Part shown: in pieces, positions 25,613 through 32,945 of the stretch
Layout of the letters: the number at the start of each line of letters is the position of its first letter
Numbering within the stretch: the first letter of the stretch is position 1
From: Labilithrix sp.
Lineage (GTDB): Bacteria > Myxococcota_A > Polyangia > Polyangiales > Polyangiaceae
DNA: 64,000 nucleotides
Reading direction: 5' to 3'
Assembly (NCBI GenBank): GCA_019637225.1
Contig: JAHBWC010000003.1
Location: forward strand, 124,001 to 188,000
Translations under genes and position numbers: made by a program
Notes under the pieces: generated by a model
Databases searched by the model: none
Seen by the model: the letters and a program-made list of their open reading frames with translations, nothing else
Told to the model about the DNA's origin: nothing

Positions 25613-26542
25613 GTGTCGTGTCGCGCGCGCGTCCGCTTTCTCGTCTGTGCGATTGTCCTGGCAGGTGCGTCGCCAGCGGGCGCGCGGGCGGCCGAGGGCC
25701 CCGACGACGTCGCCGAGGCGCGCGCGGACTACGACGCCGCGGCCGCCGCCTACGATCGTGAGGACTACGCGACCGCGGCCGCGCGCTTCGCGCGGGCAGA
25801 CGAGCGGTCGCCCGACCCGCGCGCGCTCCAGCTCGCGATGGCCGCGGCGCTGCTCGCGTCGGACGCGGCGCTCGCGATGAACCTCGTCGATCGGAGCGAG
25901 GCTCGCGGCGGGGAGCAGACCTCGTCGAGCATCGCCTCGCTGGCGCGGCAGCTCCGCGCGCGCTTCGAGAACCGCGCCGCGCGTGTCCGGCTCGTGTGCG
26001 CGACGTCCTGCTCGGCCACGCTCGACGGCGCGGTCATGCCGTCCTCGTCCCGATGGGTGGCGCCGGGGCGCCACGTCATCGCCTTCGACGCCGCGGACGG
26101 CTCCCACCTCGAGATCGCGCTCGCGCTCGCGGCGGGGCAGACGATCGACGTCCCGGTCGACGCTCCGGACGCTGCGCGCGCGCTCGACGACCGCCGCGCG
26201 CCGACGCCGTCGGCCCGTGAGCGTCGCGGGCCCGCCCCGGCATTCTTCTGGGCCGCGGCCGGTGCCACCGCGGCGGCGGCGGGGGTCGCCACGGTGTTCA
26301 CGGTCGTCCTCGAGGGGCGGCACGACGACTTCGTCGCGCGCCCGTCGGCCGAGACGGCGGCGGCGGGCGATCGCGCGCAGACCAACGCGCGCGTGGCCTG
26401 GGCCGTGACCGGCGCGCTCGCCGTGACGACGGGCGTGCTCGCGCTGCTCACGGACTTCGGCGGTGCGCGCACGGCGCGGGCGCGTGGGCCGCGCGTCGCG
26501 CTCGGGTGGAGCGGGCTCTCGATCGCGGGTCGGTTCGAGTGA
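25613..26542 (+). CDS. TPR/PEGA-like periplasmic protein with two C-terminal membrane segments
   Basis: 309 residues. A signal peptide is followed by a TPR-like helical pair (DDVAEARADYDAAAAAYDREDYATAAARFARADE), then a PEGA-type beta segment (VRLVCATSCSATLDGAVM...APGRHVIAFDAADG). Two hydrophobic helices follow (AFFWAAAGATAAAAGVATVFTVV and VAWAVTGALAVTTGVLALLT). This layout is common beside Ser/Thr kinases in myxobacteria and may present ligands to the kinase. The stop overlaps the kinase GTG start by 4 bp. The start was set at GTG 25613 because TATGAT occupies the upstream ATG (25601). Confidence 0.75.
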   Translation: MSCRARVRFLVCAIVLAGASPAGARAAEGPDDVAEARADYDAAAAAYDREDYATAAARFARADERSPDPRALQLAMAAALLASDAALAMNLVDRSEARGGEQTSSSIASLARQLRARFENRAARVRLVCATSCSATLDGAVMPSSSRWVAPGRHVIAFDAADGSHLEIALALAAGQTIDVPVDAPDAARALDDRRAPTPSARERRGPAPAFFWAAAGATAAAAGVATVFTVVLEGRHDDFVARPSAETAAAGDRAQTNARVAWAVTGALAVTTGVLALLTDFGGARTARARGPRVALGWSGLSIAGRFE

Positions 26543-27879
26543 GCGCGCCCGCAGCGAGCACGAAGTACGAAACGCTCGCGGTGATCGGGCAGGGCGGCAT
26601 GGCCACCGTCGCGCTCGGCCGCGTCCGCGGCGCCGCCGGGTTCACGCGGCTCGTCGCGATCAAGCGCGCGCACGTGCACCTGGGCGACGAGACCGCGAGC
26701 ATGCAGCGCGAGGCTGCGCTCGTGTCGCGCTTGCATCACCCGAACGTCGTGCGGGTGCTCGACGTCGTCGAGGAGGGCTCCGAGCTCGTCCTCTTGCTCG
26801 ACTACGTGGAGGGCGGCTCGCTCGCCGATCTCGTGCAGCGCGCGGCCGATGTCGGGCTGGAGGCGCGGACGCGGATGCGCGCGTTCGTGCGCATCGTCGT
26901 CGACGTCGCGGCCGGTCTCGACGCGGCCCACCGCGCGACCGACGACGAGGGGCGCATGCTCGGGCTCGTCCACCGCGATGTCTCGCCGAGCAACGTCCTC
27001 GTCGGCACGGACGGCGTCGCGCGCCTGACCGACTTCGGGATCGCGAAGGCGCTCGAGACGTCGCGCGATCGCACCGAGACCGGGCACCTGAAGGGCAAGA
27101 TCGCGTACATGGCGCCCGAGTACGTCGAGTCCCAGCTCGCGGACGCGTACGGGGATCAGTTCGCGCTTGGCGTCGTCGCGTGGGAGGCGCTCGCCGGGAC
27201 GCGCCTCTTTCGTGGACCGACGGAGATCGAGACGCTGAAGCGCGTCGTCGCCGCGCGCGTCCCGAGCCTCGCCGAGATTCGGCCGGAGCTCGCCCCGATC
27301 GACCCCGTGATCGCGCGGGCGCTGGCGCGTCTATCGGACGAGCGACACGCCAGCGCACAGGACTTCGGCGCAGCGCTGGAGGCCGCCGCGCGCAAGGCGG
27401 ATCTCGTCGCGAGCCACGTCGAGGTCGCGCGCCTCGTCGAGACCTTGCTCGGCGACGAGCTCGAGCGCCGGCGCGCGGCGGCGCGCGGGCACGGCGATCC
27501 GAGCGCGTCGTCCAGCGTGCGCGTGTCGGCGCGGGACCTCGTCCCGACCGGATCGCTCGTGGCGCCGGGCGAACACCGCGGCGGCGGCGAGACCGATGGC
27601 GGCGAGGCCGGCGGGGACCATCTCGGCGGTGAGGCCGGCCGTGGCGAGATCGGTGGGGACCATGCCGGCGGTGACGAGCCGACGGTGGTCTCGACGCCAG
27701 CGCCCGTGGGGCCGCGAGGCTGGCGTGTCGCCATGGGATCGCGTGGCTCGCGTGCTGCCGGGGCGCTCCTCGCGTCGCTCTTCGTGCTCGCCGCCGTCGC
27801 CGCGTCGCTCCGCCTCCGCGGGCCCGAGCGCGCCGAGCCGGGGCGCGAGGCGGAGCTGCCCGCCGGCGAGCGCGCCTAG
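26539..27879 (+). CDS. Eukaryote-like Ser/Thr protein kinase, tail truncated by an in-frame TAG
   Basis: 446 residues from a GTG in the GTGA overlap with the PEGA-like gene. The kinase domain spans about residues 10-275: IGQGGMATVALGR, VAIKRAH, HRDVSPSNVLV, TDFGIAKA and YMAPEY. A Gly/Asp/Glu/His-rich linker and a membrane helix (AGALLASLFVLAAVAASLRL) follow. The tail stops at GREAELPAGERA. The next codons, in the same frame, read LGREAEPPAGESA and continue for 79 residues to a TGA at 28119. The TAG therefore falls between two copies of a short repeat and looks like a recent nonsense change. Kinase activity should be intact. Confidence 0.88.
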   Translation: MSAPAASTKYETLAVIGQGGMATVALGRVRGAAGFTRLVAIKRAHVHLGDETASMQREAALVSRLHHPNVVRVLDVVEEGSELVLLLDYVEGGSLADLVQRAADVGLEARTRMRAFVRIVVDVAAGLDAAHRATDDEGRMLGLVHRDVSPSNVLVGTDGVARLTDFGIAKALETSRDRTETGHLKGKIAYMAPEYVESQLADAYGDQFALGVVAWEALAGTRLFRGPTEIETLKRVVAARVPSLAEIRPELAPIDPVIARALARLSDERHASAQDFGAALEAAARKADLVASHVEVARLVETLLGDELERRRAAARGHGDPSASSSVRVSARDLVPTGSLVAPGEHRGGGETDGGEAGGDHLGGEAGRGEIGGDHAGGDEPTVVSTPAPVGPRGWRVAMGSRGSRAAGALLASLFVLAAVAASLRLRGPERAEPGREAELPAGERA

Positions 27880-28119
27880 CTTGGGCGCGAGGCGGAGCCG
27901 CCGGCCGGCGAGAGCGCCGCGTCGAACGAGGGCCCCGCCGAGGGCGAGGTCGCCTCCGCGGGCGAGGTCGCCCCCGAGGGCGCGGGGAGCGCGCCGGAGG
28001 TCGGCACGGCCGGTGCGCGCGCGCCGGTTCCTCGCAGCAGGCCACGCAAGCCACGCGCGCCGGCGCCGTCGTCCTCGCTCGTCCCGAAGAAGGCGCCGCC
28101 GAACCCCTACTTGCGCTGA
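27880..28119 (+). pseudogene. Detached C-terminal tail of the upstream kinase
   Basis: 80 in-frame codons after the TAG, with no start codon, typical codon bias and a composition like kinase tails: Glu/Ala/Pro-rich, then RSRPRKPRAPAPSSS and the terminal PKKAPPNPYLR. It would be the extracytoplasmic tail if the TAG were read through or were a sequencing error. Confidence 0.6.
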
Positions 28120-28318
28120 CGCGAGCGCGGTGGATGCGCGCGGTCGGAGCGCGGGATCCGCCCGGTGCGGAAAGCTTCCGAGTGAGCGGAAGCGCGGAGC
28201 GGCCGCGAGGCCGCGGCTCCGCGGCCGAGCAGCCGCGCGTGTTTCCGCAACGAGCGCGCTTTGCTGCCGTCGTCGCCGAGCGGCGCCGAGGGCGCGCGGA
28301 TCGCGCCGACCACAGCGC
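28120..28318. other. Intergenic stretch with nested palindromes
   Basis: About 200 bp before the M23 gene. It contains GGCCGCGG and CCGCGGCC separated by 2 bp, and CGGAAAGCTTCCG. No open frame with coding bias was seen. Confidence 0.35.
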
Positions 28319-28334
28319 TGGCACCGGCCGTGCT
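28319..28334 (+). promoter_or_regulatory. Weak candidate sigma-54 promoter before the M23 lipoprotein gene
   Basis: TGGCACCGGCCGTGCT has the GG-10-GC spacing and a perfect TGGCAC, but GTGC at -12. The predicted transcript start is almost at the ATG (28347), which is unusual for sigma-54, so this may be chance. Confidence 0.25.
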
Positions 28335-28346
28335 CTACGGGCCGCC

Positions 28347-29051
28347 ATGGAAACTCGCCGTCTGCGATTCGGTCTCTCGCTGGTCTTCGCTTCCGCGATC
28401 GCGACCTCGTTCGGTGTCTCTGCCTGCAGCCCGGTCGACGGCGACGACACGCTCGCCGCCGCCGATGACGACGGCGACGACTCCCACGGAGACATCGACG
28501 CGACCTTCCCCGACCCGGACGACGATCCGAGCACCGGCGACGACTCGGTGGAGTCGCCGGAGGAGGCGACGCTCGAGTACTTCGAGAGCACCACGAGCAA
28601 CTTCGTCGAGGAGATCGACGTCACCGAAGTCGTCGAGGGCGCGTCCAAGCCGCTGGCCGCGAAGCGCGTCGCCTCACCGGTGCCCGGTCGCGGCGTCACG
28701 TACCCGTACGGCGTGAGGAACCCGCGCTACGCCGCCGGGTTCCACACGGGGCAAGACCACGCGGCGCCGACGGGTACGCCCGTCGTCGCGGTGCGCAGCG
28801 GCAAGATCCGCTGGTCGAACAATAGCGGCGGCGCATACGGCCGCTGGATGGGCCTCGACGCCGACAACGGGCGCACCTACGTCTACTGTCACCTCTCGTC
28901 GCGCCGCTATGCGGCGGGCACGAAGGTGAAGGCCGGCCAGCGCATCGGTCGCGTCGGCGCGACCGGCAACGTGACGGGCCCGCACCTCCACTTCGAGGAT
29001 CACCCGAAGGGGCCGTTCCGCTACGCGCAGGTCCGCAAGCCGAAGTGGTGA
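28347..29051 (+). CDS. M23-family metallopeptidase lipoprotein
   Basis: 234 residues. Signal peptide with lipobox region GVSAC, then an Asp/Glu-rich linker of about 80 residues. The C-terminal 120 residues form an M23 (LytM/lysostaphin-type) zinc endopeptidase: the first His and Asp ligands in FHTGQDHAAPTGTPVVAV, the strand YVYCHLSSRRYAAGTKVKAGQRIG, and the HxH motif in GPHLHFE. All ligands are present, so it is probably an active peptidoglycan endopeptidase, either for self-remodelling or for attacking prey walls. Its closeness to a pore-forming-toxin-like lipoprotein and an S8 protease supports the second idea weakly. Confidence 0.87.
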   Translation: METRRLRFGLSLVFASAIATSFGVSACSPVDGDDTLAAADDDGDDSHGDIDATFPDPDDDPSTGDDSVESPEEATLEYFESTTSNFVEEIDVTEVVEGASKPLAAKRVASPVPGRGVTYPYGVRNPRYAAGFHTGQDHAAPTGTPVVAVRSGKIRWSNNSGGAYGRWMGLDADNGRTYVYCHLSSRRYAAGTKVKAGQRIGRVGATGNVTGPHLHFEDHPKGPFRYAQVRKPKW

Positions 29052-29146
29052 CGCCGAGCGTGGCGCGCGTGGCCTGGGGGGGGCACGTCACACAGGCGTA
29101 GGCGCACGGGGAAGCTCACGCGCGAGGCTGCGGCTGGGACGACCGG

Positions 29147-29806
29147 TCAATTGCAGACGCCGTAGCCGAGCTTCGTCCCGTTCACGCCCGTCGTCACCTC
29201 GATCTGGCGACACCGCATGGGCGCGGCGCACTCGGAGTCGCCTCGACACATCTTGTACTGGTTCGAGCCCACGGAGGTATCGCACCCATCGGCAACGCAG
29301 GCCGACTCCACCGCGTCGACGAACGGAAGGGGCGAAGGACACTTGCTCGTGTCGAGGGCGGCCGTGACCGCAAGGCAGCACTCACCCGTGGAGCACTGGT
29401 ACTTCGAGTCACACTTCATCGACCTCCTCGGGTCGATCGTCGCGCACGCCTCATCGCAGGCGCTCGGCCCCACCTCGCCGAAGCAGCATTCGTTCGTGCA
29501 CGTGGTGGTGTCACATTGGATGGTTGGCTTGACGCTGGACGACGCGAAGGGGCACGGGACCGTCACGGCCCCGCTCGACGATCCGTCCGGCGGGGGCGCG
29601 CCGTCACCCGGATAGAGGCAGACGGCTTCCTGCACGCAGACGAGCCCTTCGATGCACTTCTTGTCCGCCGTACACGCGCCCTTGTACTGACCCACCGGCA
29701 CGCCAGGATCGGCTTGTGGTCCAACGGGCGCCGGATCTTCTCCCACGCACGCAACGATCCATCCGGCGACCAGCGTCGCTGCGAACGCCACCCCGATGTG
29801 TCTCAT
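29147..29806 (-). CDS. Cys-rich lipoprotein
   Basis: 219 residues. Signal peptide with lipobox IVAC. The mature part has about 20 cysteines in short clusters (CTADKKCIEGLVC, CDTTTCTNECC, CSTGECC, CRGDSECAAPMRC). This pattern repeats in the gene at 34714 and in many myxobacterial surface proteins. A disulfide-knit, possibly repeat-built surface protein; no function can be assigned. TAGAAT lies 6 nt before the ATG and overlaps the stop of an upstream remnant frame. Confidence 0.65.
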   Translation of the reverse strand: MRHIGVAFAATLVAGWIVACVGEDPAPVGPQADPGVPVGQYKGACTADKKCIEGLVCVQEAVCLYPGDGAPPPDGSSSGAVTVPCPFASSSVKPTIQCDTTTCTNECCFGEVGPSACDEACATIDPRRSMKCDSKYQCSTGECCLAVTAALDTSKCPSPLPFVDAVESACVADGCDTSVGSNQYKMCRGDSECAAPMRCRQIEVTTGVNGTKLGYGVCN

Positions 29807-29812
29807 GGGGGG

Positions 29813-29818
29813 ATTCTA
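29813..29818 (-). promoter_or_regulatory. Putative -10 box TAGAAT, leaderless start at 29806
   Basis: TAGAAT on the minus strand ends 6 nt before the ATG; its TAG is also the stop codon of the remnant frame at 29816-30022. Confidence 0.45.
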
Positions 29819-30022
29819 CTCTCGTTTCCGGCGGCCGTTGAAGGGCGCCAGTCCCGCGATGGCGGCGTCGATGCGTGCGAGGTCGTCGTCCGTCGACTCG
29901 CGTCGGTCGAGCGAGGCGAGCGCGTCGAACTGCACACGTGAGACCGGGTCCGCGAGGAGCTGGAGGAGCGTCGTCCGGATGTCGGCGCTGTCGAGGTGAG
30001 TGATCCGTGCCCTGACGCGGTC
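29816..30022 (-). pseudogene. Start-less coding remnant behind the TGA of the 30023 gene
   Basis: 68 codons in the same frame as the preceding gene, separated from it only by TGA. The translation begins DRVRARITHLDSADIRTTLL and ends AGLAPFNGRRKRE. It has high third-position GC, a helical HEAT-like look and no ATG, GTG or TTG before codon 30. It is either a leftover C-terminus or a downstream extension reached by readthrough. Confidence 0.45.
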
Positions 30023-30754
30023 TCAATCGGGGAGGGCAGGCAGGGGGAAGCTGGCGCCGACCAGCTCGGCGTCGTTGCCGGCGTAGTTCGACTTCGGTCC
30101 GCCCCGCCGCAAGCGCACGATTCCGACGCCGCGGCAGTAGGTCGTCGCGACGCTGGGGATCTCCGGCGCGAGCGTGACGGTCCAGCAGTCGTCGAACGTG
30201 CCGGCCTCGACCTTCACGGGGCCCGGCTCGCGGGTCAGGCGCATCCTCGAGGAGACCCACGGCCAGCGTGCTCCGTCCTCGAGCGGCGCGCGGAGGAGAT
30301 GTGGCCACTTTCCGTTGAACCACATCGCGAGCTCGTCGCCCTCGACCGCGACGGCGATCTCCTGCCTCGCACCGCACGCGGTCTTCATCCTCCAGGCCTC
30401 TCGGCCGGAGATCGTCTTCCGCCCCAGGATCGTCGTCCGATGAACGCCGGGCTTGCAGTCGTACGGCCCGCCCGGATTCGCGTAGCGGTGGTCCCACCAG
30501 CGACCCTCCTCGAACGGGTAGATCCGCGTCTCCGGCGGGGCGGCGTCGGGAGGCGCGGCGTCGACGGGAGTCTCCGTCGCGAGCTCGCCGGCTTCGACTG
30601 CAGCGTCGACGGGGAGCTCGACCTTCGCGCCGCGCCGGCACGTGCAGCCGGGACCGAACGCGAGCCCGCCGGCGAGCGCGAGGATCGTCGGCGAGCGCCA
30701 TCGCTGAGCAGAGCGCGGGCGACAACGACGGCGGAGGGAAGATCGAGCGTGCAT
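30023..30754 (-). CDS. Hypothetical lipoprotein
   Basis: 243 residues. An Arg-rich n-region is followed by a hydrophobic stretch (TILALAGGLAFGPGC) with a lipobox-like Cys. An Asp/Ala/Pro spacer leads to a beta-rich domain from about residue 75 (YPFEEGRWWDHRYANPGGPYDC, REAWRMKTACG, TFDDCWTVTLAPEIPSVATTYCRGVGIV). The GIV after a Cys resembles the closing strands of outer-membrane lipoprotein-carrier-like folds seen in other hypothetical proteins. No family is named. The n-region is longer than usual, so the real start may be further in. Confidence 0.6.
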   Translation of the reverse strand: MHARSSLRRRCRPRSAQRWRSPTILALAGGLAFGPGCTCRRGAKVELPVDAAVEAGELATETPVDAAPPDAAPPETRIYPFEEGRWWDHRYANPGGPYDCKPGVHRTTILGRKTISGREAWRMKTACGARQEIAVAVEGDELAMWFNGKWPHLLRAPLEDGARWPWVSSRMRLTREPGPVKVEAGTFDDCWTVTLAPEIPSVATTYCRGVGIVRLRRGGPKSNYAGNDAELVGASFPLPALPD

Positions 30755-30810
30755 TCCGACGGCCATTCACGCGATCGACGTGGCTTCGCCGACGTCGGGC
30801 CTGCAGCCCG

Positions 30811-30897
30811 TCAGTATGGCACGGCCGCGACGAAGAACGCCTCGTCGATGCCCAGGCCCGCGAGCACCCACGCGTAGCCGACGCGGAACGTGATCGG
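30811..30897 (-). pseudogene. Short C-terminal gene remnant
   Basis: 28 codons ending in TGA read PITFRVGYAWVLAGLGIDEAFFVAAVPY with strong codon bias. The upstream sequence loses coding character and there is no start. It is probably the end of a deleted gene next to the cytolysin-like gene. Confidence 0.3.
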
Positions 30898-30985
30898 ACG
30901 GTGTATCGGGGGCGTATCAGGGGTGTATCGCCCGAGACACCGCACCGAACGACCAAGAACACCGCGAAAAACGCGCGATCCGCGG
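30898..30985. other. Intergenic stretch upstream of the cytolysin-like gene
   Basis: Lower GC than its surroundings. It contains three near-repeats of GTATCG/GTATCA (TGTATCGGGGGCGTATCAGGGGTGTATCGCC) about 80-100 bp before the predicted transcript start. This is the right distance for activator sites of a sigma-54 promoter. Confidence 0.35.
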
Positions 30986-31001
30986 TGGCACCACCTTCGC
31001 A
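30986..31001 (+). promoter_or_regulatory. Candidate sigma-54 promoter of the cytolysin-like gene
   Basis: TGGCACCACCTTCGCA: perfect TGGCAC at -24, correct 10-bp GG-GC spacing and TCGCA instead of TTGCA at -12. The predicted transcript start near 31011 leaves a 46-nt leader containing AAGGGAAGG before the ATG at 31058. Confidence 0.55.
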
Positions 31002-31057
31002 ATAGCTCCGAACGCCGCGGCGGTCGCGGCGACGAAGAGAAAAGGGAAGGTCGGGTC

Positions 31058-32647
31058 ATGAGGTCGTTCGTGAAGGTTCTCTCGCCGTCGATGTTGGCTC
31101 TGATCGTCGCGTGCTCGGGCGCGCCGGACAGCGAAGGCGCCGCGCCGGAGAGCGAAGGCGCGGAGAGCGCGGCTCCCGCGGCGGCGGTCGGCGACACGGG
31201 GCGCAGCGACGAGGAGACGGCGAAGATCAACGCGCTCATCGCGTCTGCCGGCTTCCTCACCACGGACAAGGAGGCCGATATCGATCCGGTCCAGAAGAGC
31301 GAGCCCCAGCAAGAGACGGTGCAGGGCGATTCCGGCTCGTACTATTGCAAGACGACCGACTACAGCCTGACGAAGGTGCCGGAGAAGTTCGTCGCGCTCA
31401 ACCCGAACGCCGACGTGCTCTGGCCCGGCTCGCTCGTCCAGGGCAAGTCGATGGCCGGCGGCATCCTCGATCCGGTCCCGGTCAAGCGCGCGCCGGGGAC
31501 GATCACCCTCACGATCGCCTCGGGCGGCAGCGGCGTGTTCCACAAGACGATGGAGCAGCCCTCGCTCTCCTCAGCGATGGAGGCCCAGAACGCCATCCTC
31601 GCGACGTACGACGGCGCGACCCCGGCGAAGTTCTCGTACACGTTCCAGTCGATCTACTCCTCGCAGCAGCTCGCGGTCGCGGTCGACGCGAACGTGAAGG
31701 GCACGAACTGGGCAGCGGCGGCGTCGCTCTCCGTCGACAAGAAGGACGAGAAGAGCCGCTTCCTCATCCAGTTCACGCAGGAGTACTTCACGATGGCGTT
31801 CGACCCGCCGCAGGGAGCGGCCGGCGTGTTCGCCCCGAGCGTCACCGCGAAGGACCTCGAGCCGTACGCCCAGAACGGCAACCCGCCCGTCTACGTCTCG
31901 AGCGTCACCTACGGCCGCATCTTCTACATCCTGTTCGAGTCGACCTCCTCGCAGCTCGATCTCGAGGCCGCCGTCAGCGGTTCGTACAGCGGCGCGGTCA
32001 GCGTCGATGCGAGCGTCACCGCGAAGTACAAGTCGGTCATCAACGAGGCGAACATCAAGGCCTACGGCCTCGGCGGCAACGCGGAGATGGCCATCGACGC
32101 CGTCGGCGGTAGCAGCACCGATCAGTTCGAGCGCATCCAGAAGTTTCTCACGACGGGAGCGAACTTCGACAAGAAGAACCCGGGCGTGCCGATCTCGTAC
32201 ACGATTCGTCACCTCACGGACGCGTCGCAGGTGAGGCTCGCGCTCACGACCGAGTACACGGCGAAGGACTGCGTGCCGACGAAGGACTTCTGCGACGACC
32301 AGGGGCACAAGCTCGATCAGTGCGGGGTGTGCGGCGGTGACGGCACGACGTGCGACGCCTGCCCGGCGCAGACGGTGCAGCGCAAGGTCGGTAACGGCGC
32401 GTACGTGAACTTCAACGCGAGCGCAGCCTCGCACGGCACCGAGGCGGTGTTCGCCGACGGCAACTACTACAAGTACGCGAAGGCGCTCTGCAACCGCGTG
32501 ACCTGGGGCAACGTCCGGCTGAAGTGCAACGACGGGAGCTGGGTCATGACGTCGGGCAGCGTGAAGGGCGACGCGCTCTGCACGGGCGACAAGAACGAGA
32601 GCTGGAGCAGCGGCGGCCTCTCGATCTCGACCGGCTACCAGCCCTGA
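31058..32647 (+). CDS. Cholesterol-dependent-cytolysin-like (thiol-activated cytolysin) lipoprotein
   Basis: 529 residues. Lipobox Cys19 (LIVAC), then an acidic Ser/Glu linker. Residues about 105-400 match cytolysin domains 1-3 in order: VLWPGSLVQGKSM (121-132), SYTFQSIYSSQQLAVAVDANV (first membrane-hairpin region), FLIQFTQEYFTMAFDPP, PPVYVSSVTYGRIFYILFEST (276-296), AYGLGGNAE (335-343) and NPGVPISYTIRHLTDASQ (374-391). The normal cholesterol-binding domain 4 with its Trp-rich undecapeptide is absent. Instead a CGVCGGDGTTC linker (422-432) leads to a 90-residue domain with three cysteines. It could form membrane pores, with target recognition by the novel C-terminal domain. A terminator follows. 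Confidence 0.85.
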   Translation: MRSFVKVLSPSMLALIVACSGAPDSEGAAPESEGAESAAPAAAVGDTGRSDEETAKINALIASAGFLTTDKEADIDPVQKSEPQQETVQGDSGSYYCKTTDYSLTKVPEKFVALNPNADVLWPGSLVQGKSMAGGILDPVPVKRAPGTITLTIASGGSGVFHKTMEQPSLSSAMEAQNAILATYDGATPAKFSYTFQSIYSSQQLAVAVDANVKGTNWAAAASLSVDKKDEKSRFLIQFTQEYFTMAFDPPQGAAGVFAPSVTAKDLEPYAQNGNPPVYVSSVTYGRIFYILFESTSSQLDLEAAVSGSYSGAVSVDASVTAKYKSVINEANIKAYGLGGNAEMAIDAVGGSSTDQFERIQKFLTTGANFDKKNPGVPISYTIRHLTDASQVRLALTTEYTAKDCVPTKDFCDDQGHKLDQCGVCGGDGTTCDACPAQTVQRKVGNGAYVNFNASAASHGTEAVFADGNYYKYAKALCNRVTWGNVRLKCNDGSWVMTSGSVKGDALCTGDKNESWSSGGLSISTGYQP

Positions 32648-32666
32648 GCGATCCGTAGAGCTGCGA

Positions 32667-32708
32667 GCGAAGCCTCTCTCCCCAGAAGGAGAGGGGCCTT
32701 CGCCTTTT
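32667..32708 (+). terminator. Rho-independent terminator of the cytolysin-like gene
   Basis: GCGAAG...CTTCGC outer stem with an inner TCTCC/GGAGA stem, followed by CTTTTG, starting 20 bp after the stop codon. Confidence 0.75.
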
Positions 32709-32945
32709 GTGATGTCGAAGCGTGACGGCCGGTCCGAGCGTGCGCGCAGCTTCGACCCCGCGATCCGTCGCGTTCTTCGTTGGGGAACGGCGCTGCGCCG
32801 CGCGTGCGCGCGAAGTGGGACGTCAGACGCGCGCATAGTCATTTGTCCTGCGTAGCCCCATAGGTGTGGCCAACGTCGCGTGATGTGCTTCAGTCGGGAC
32901 GTCGAGTGACCTCTTCGTCGCCGACGAAACAGCTGGGGGGTACGG

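Noticed and set aside
30816-30831. TGGCACGGCCGCGACG near the cytolysin-like gene as a promoter
   Set aside because: No GC at the required distance; the better match is at 30986.
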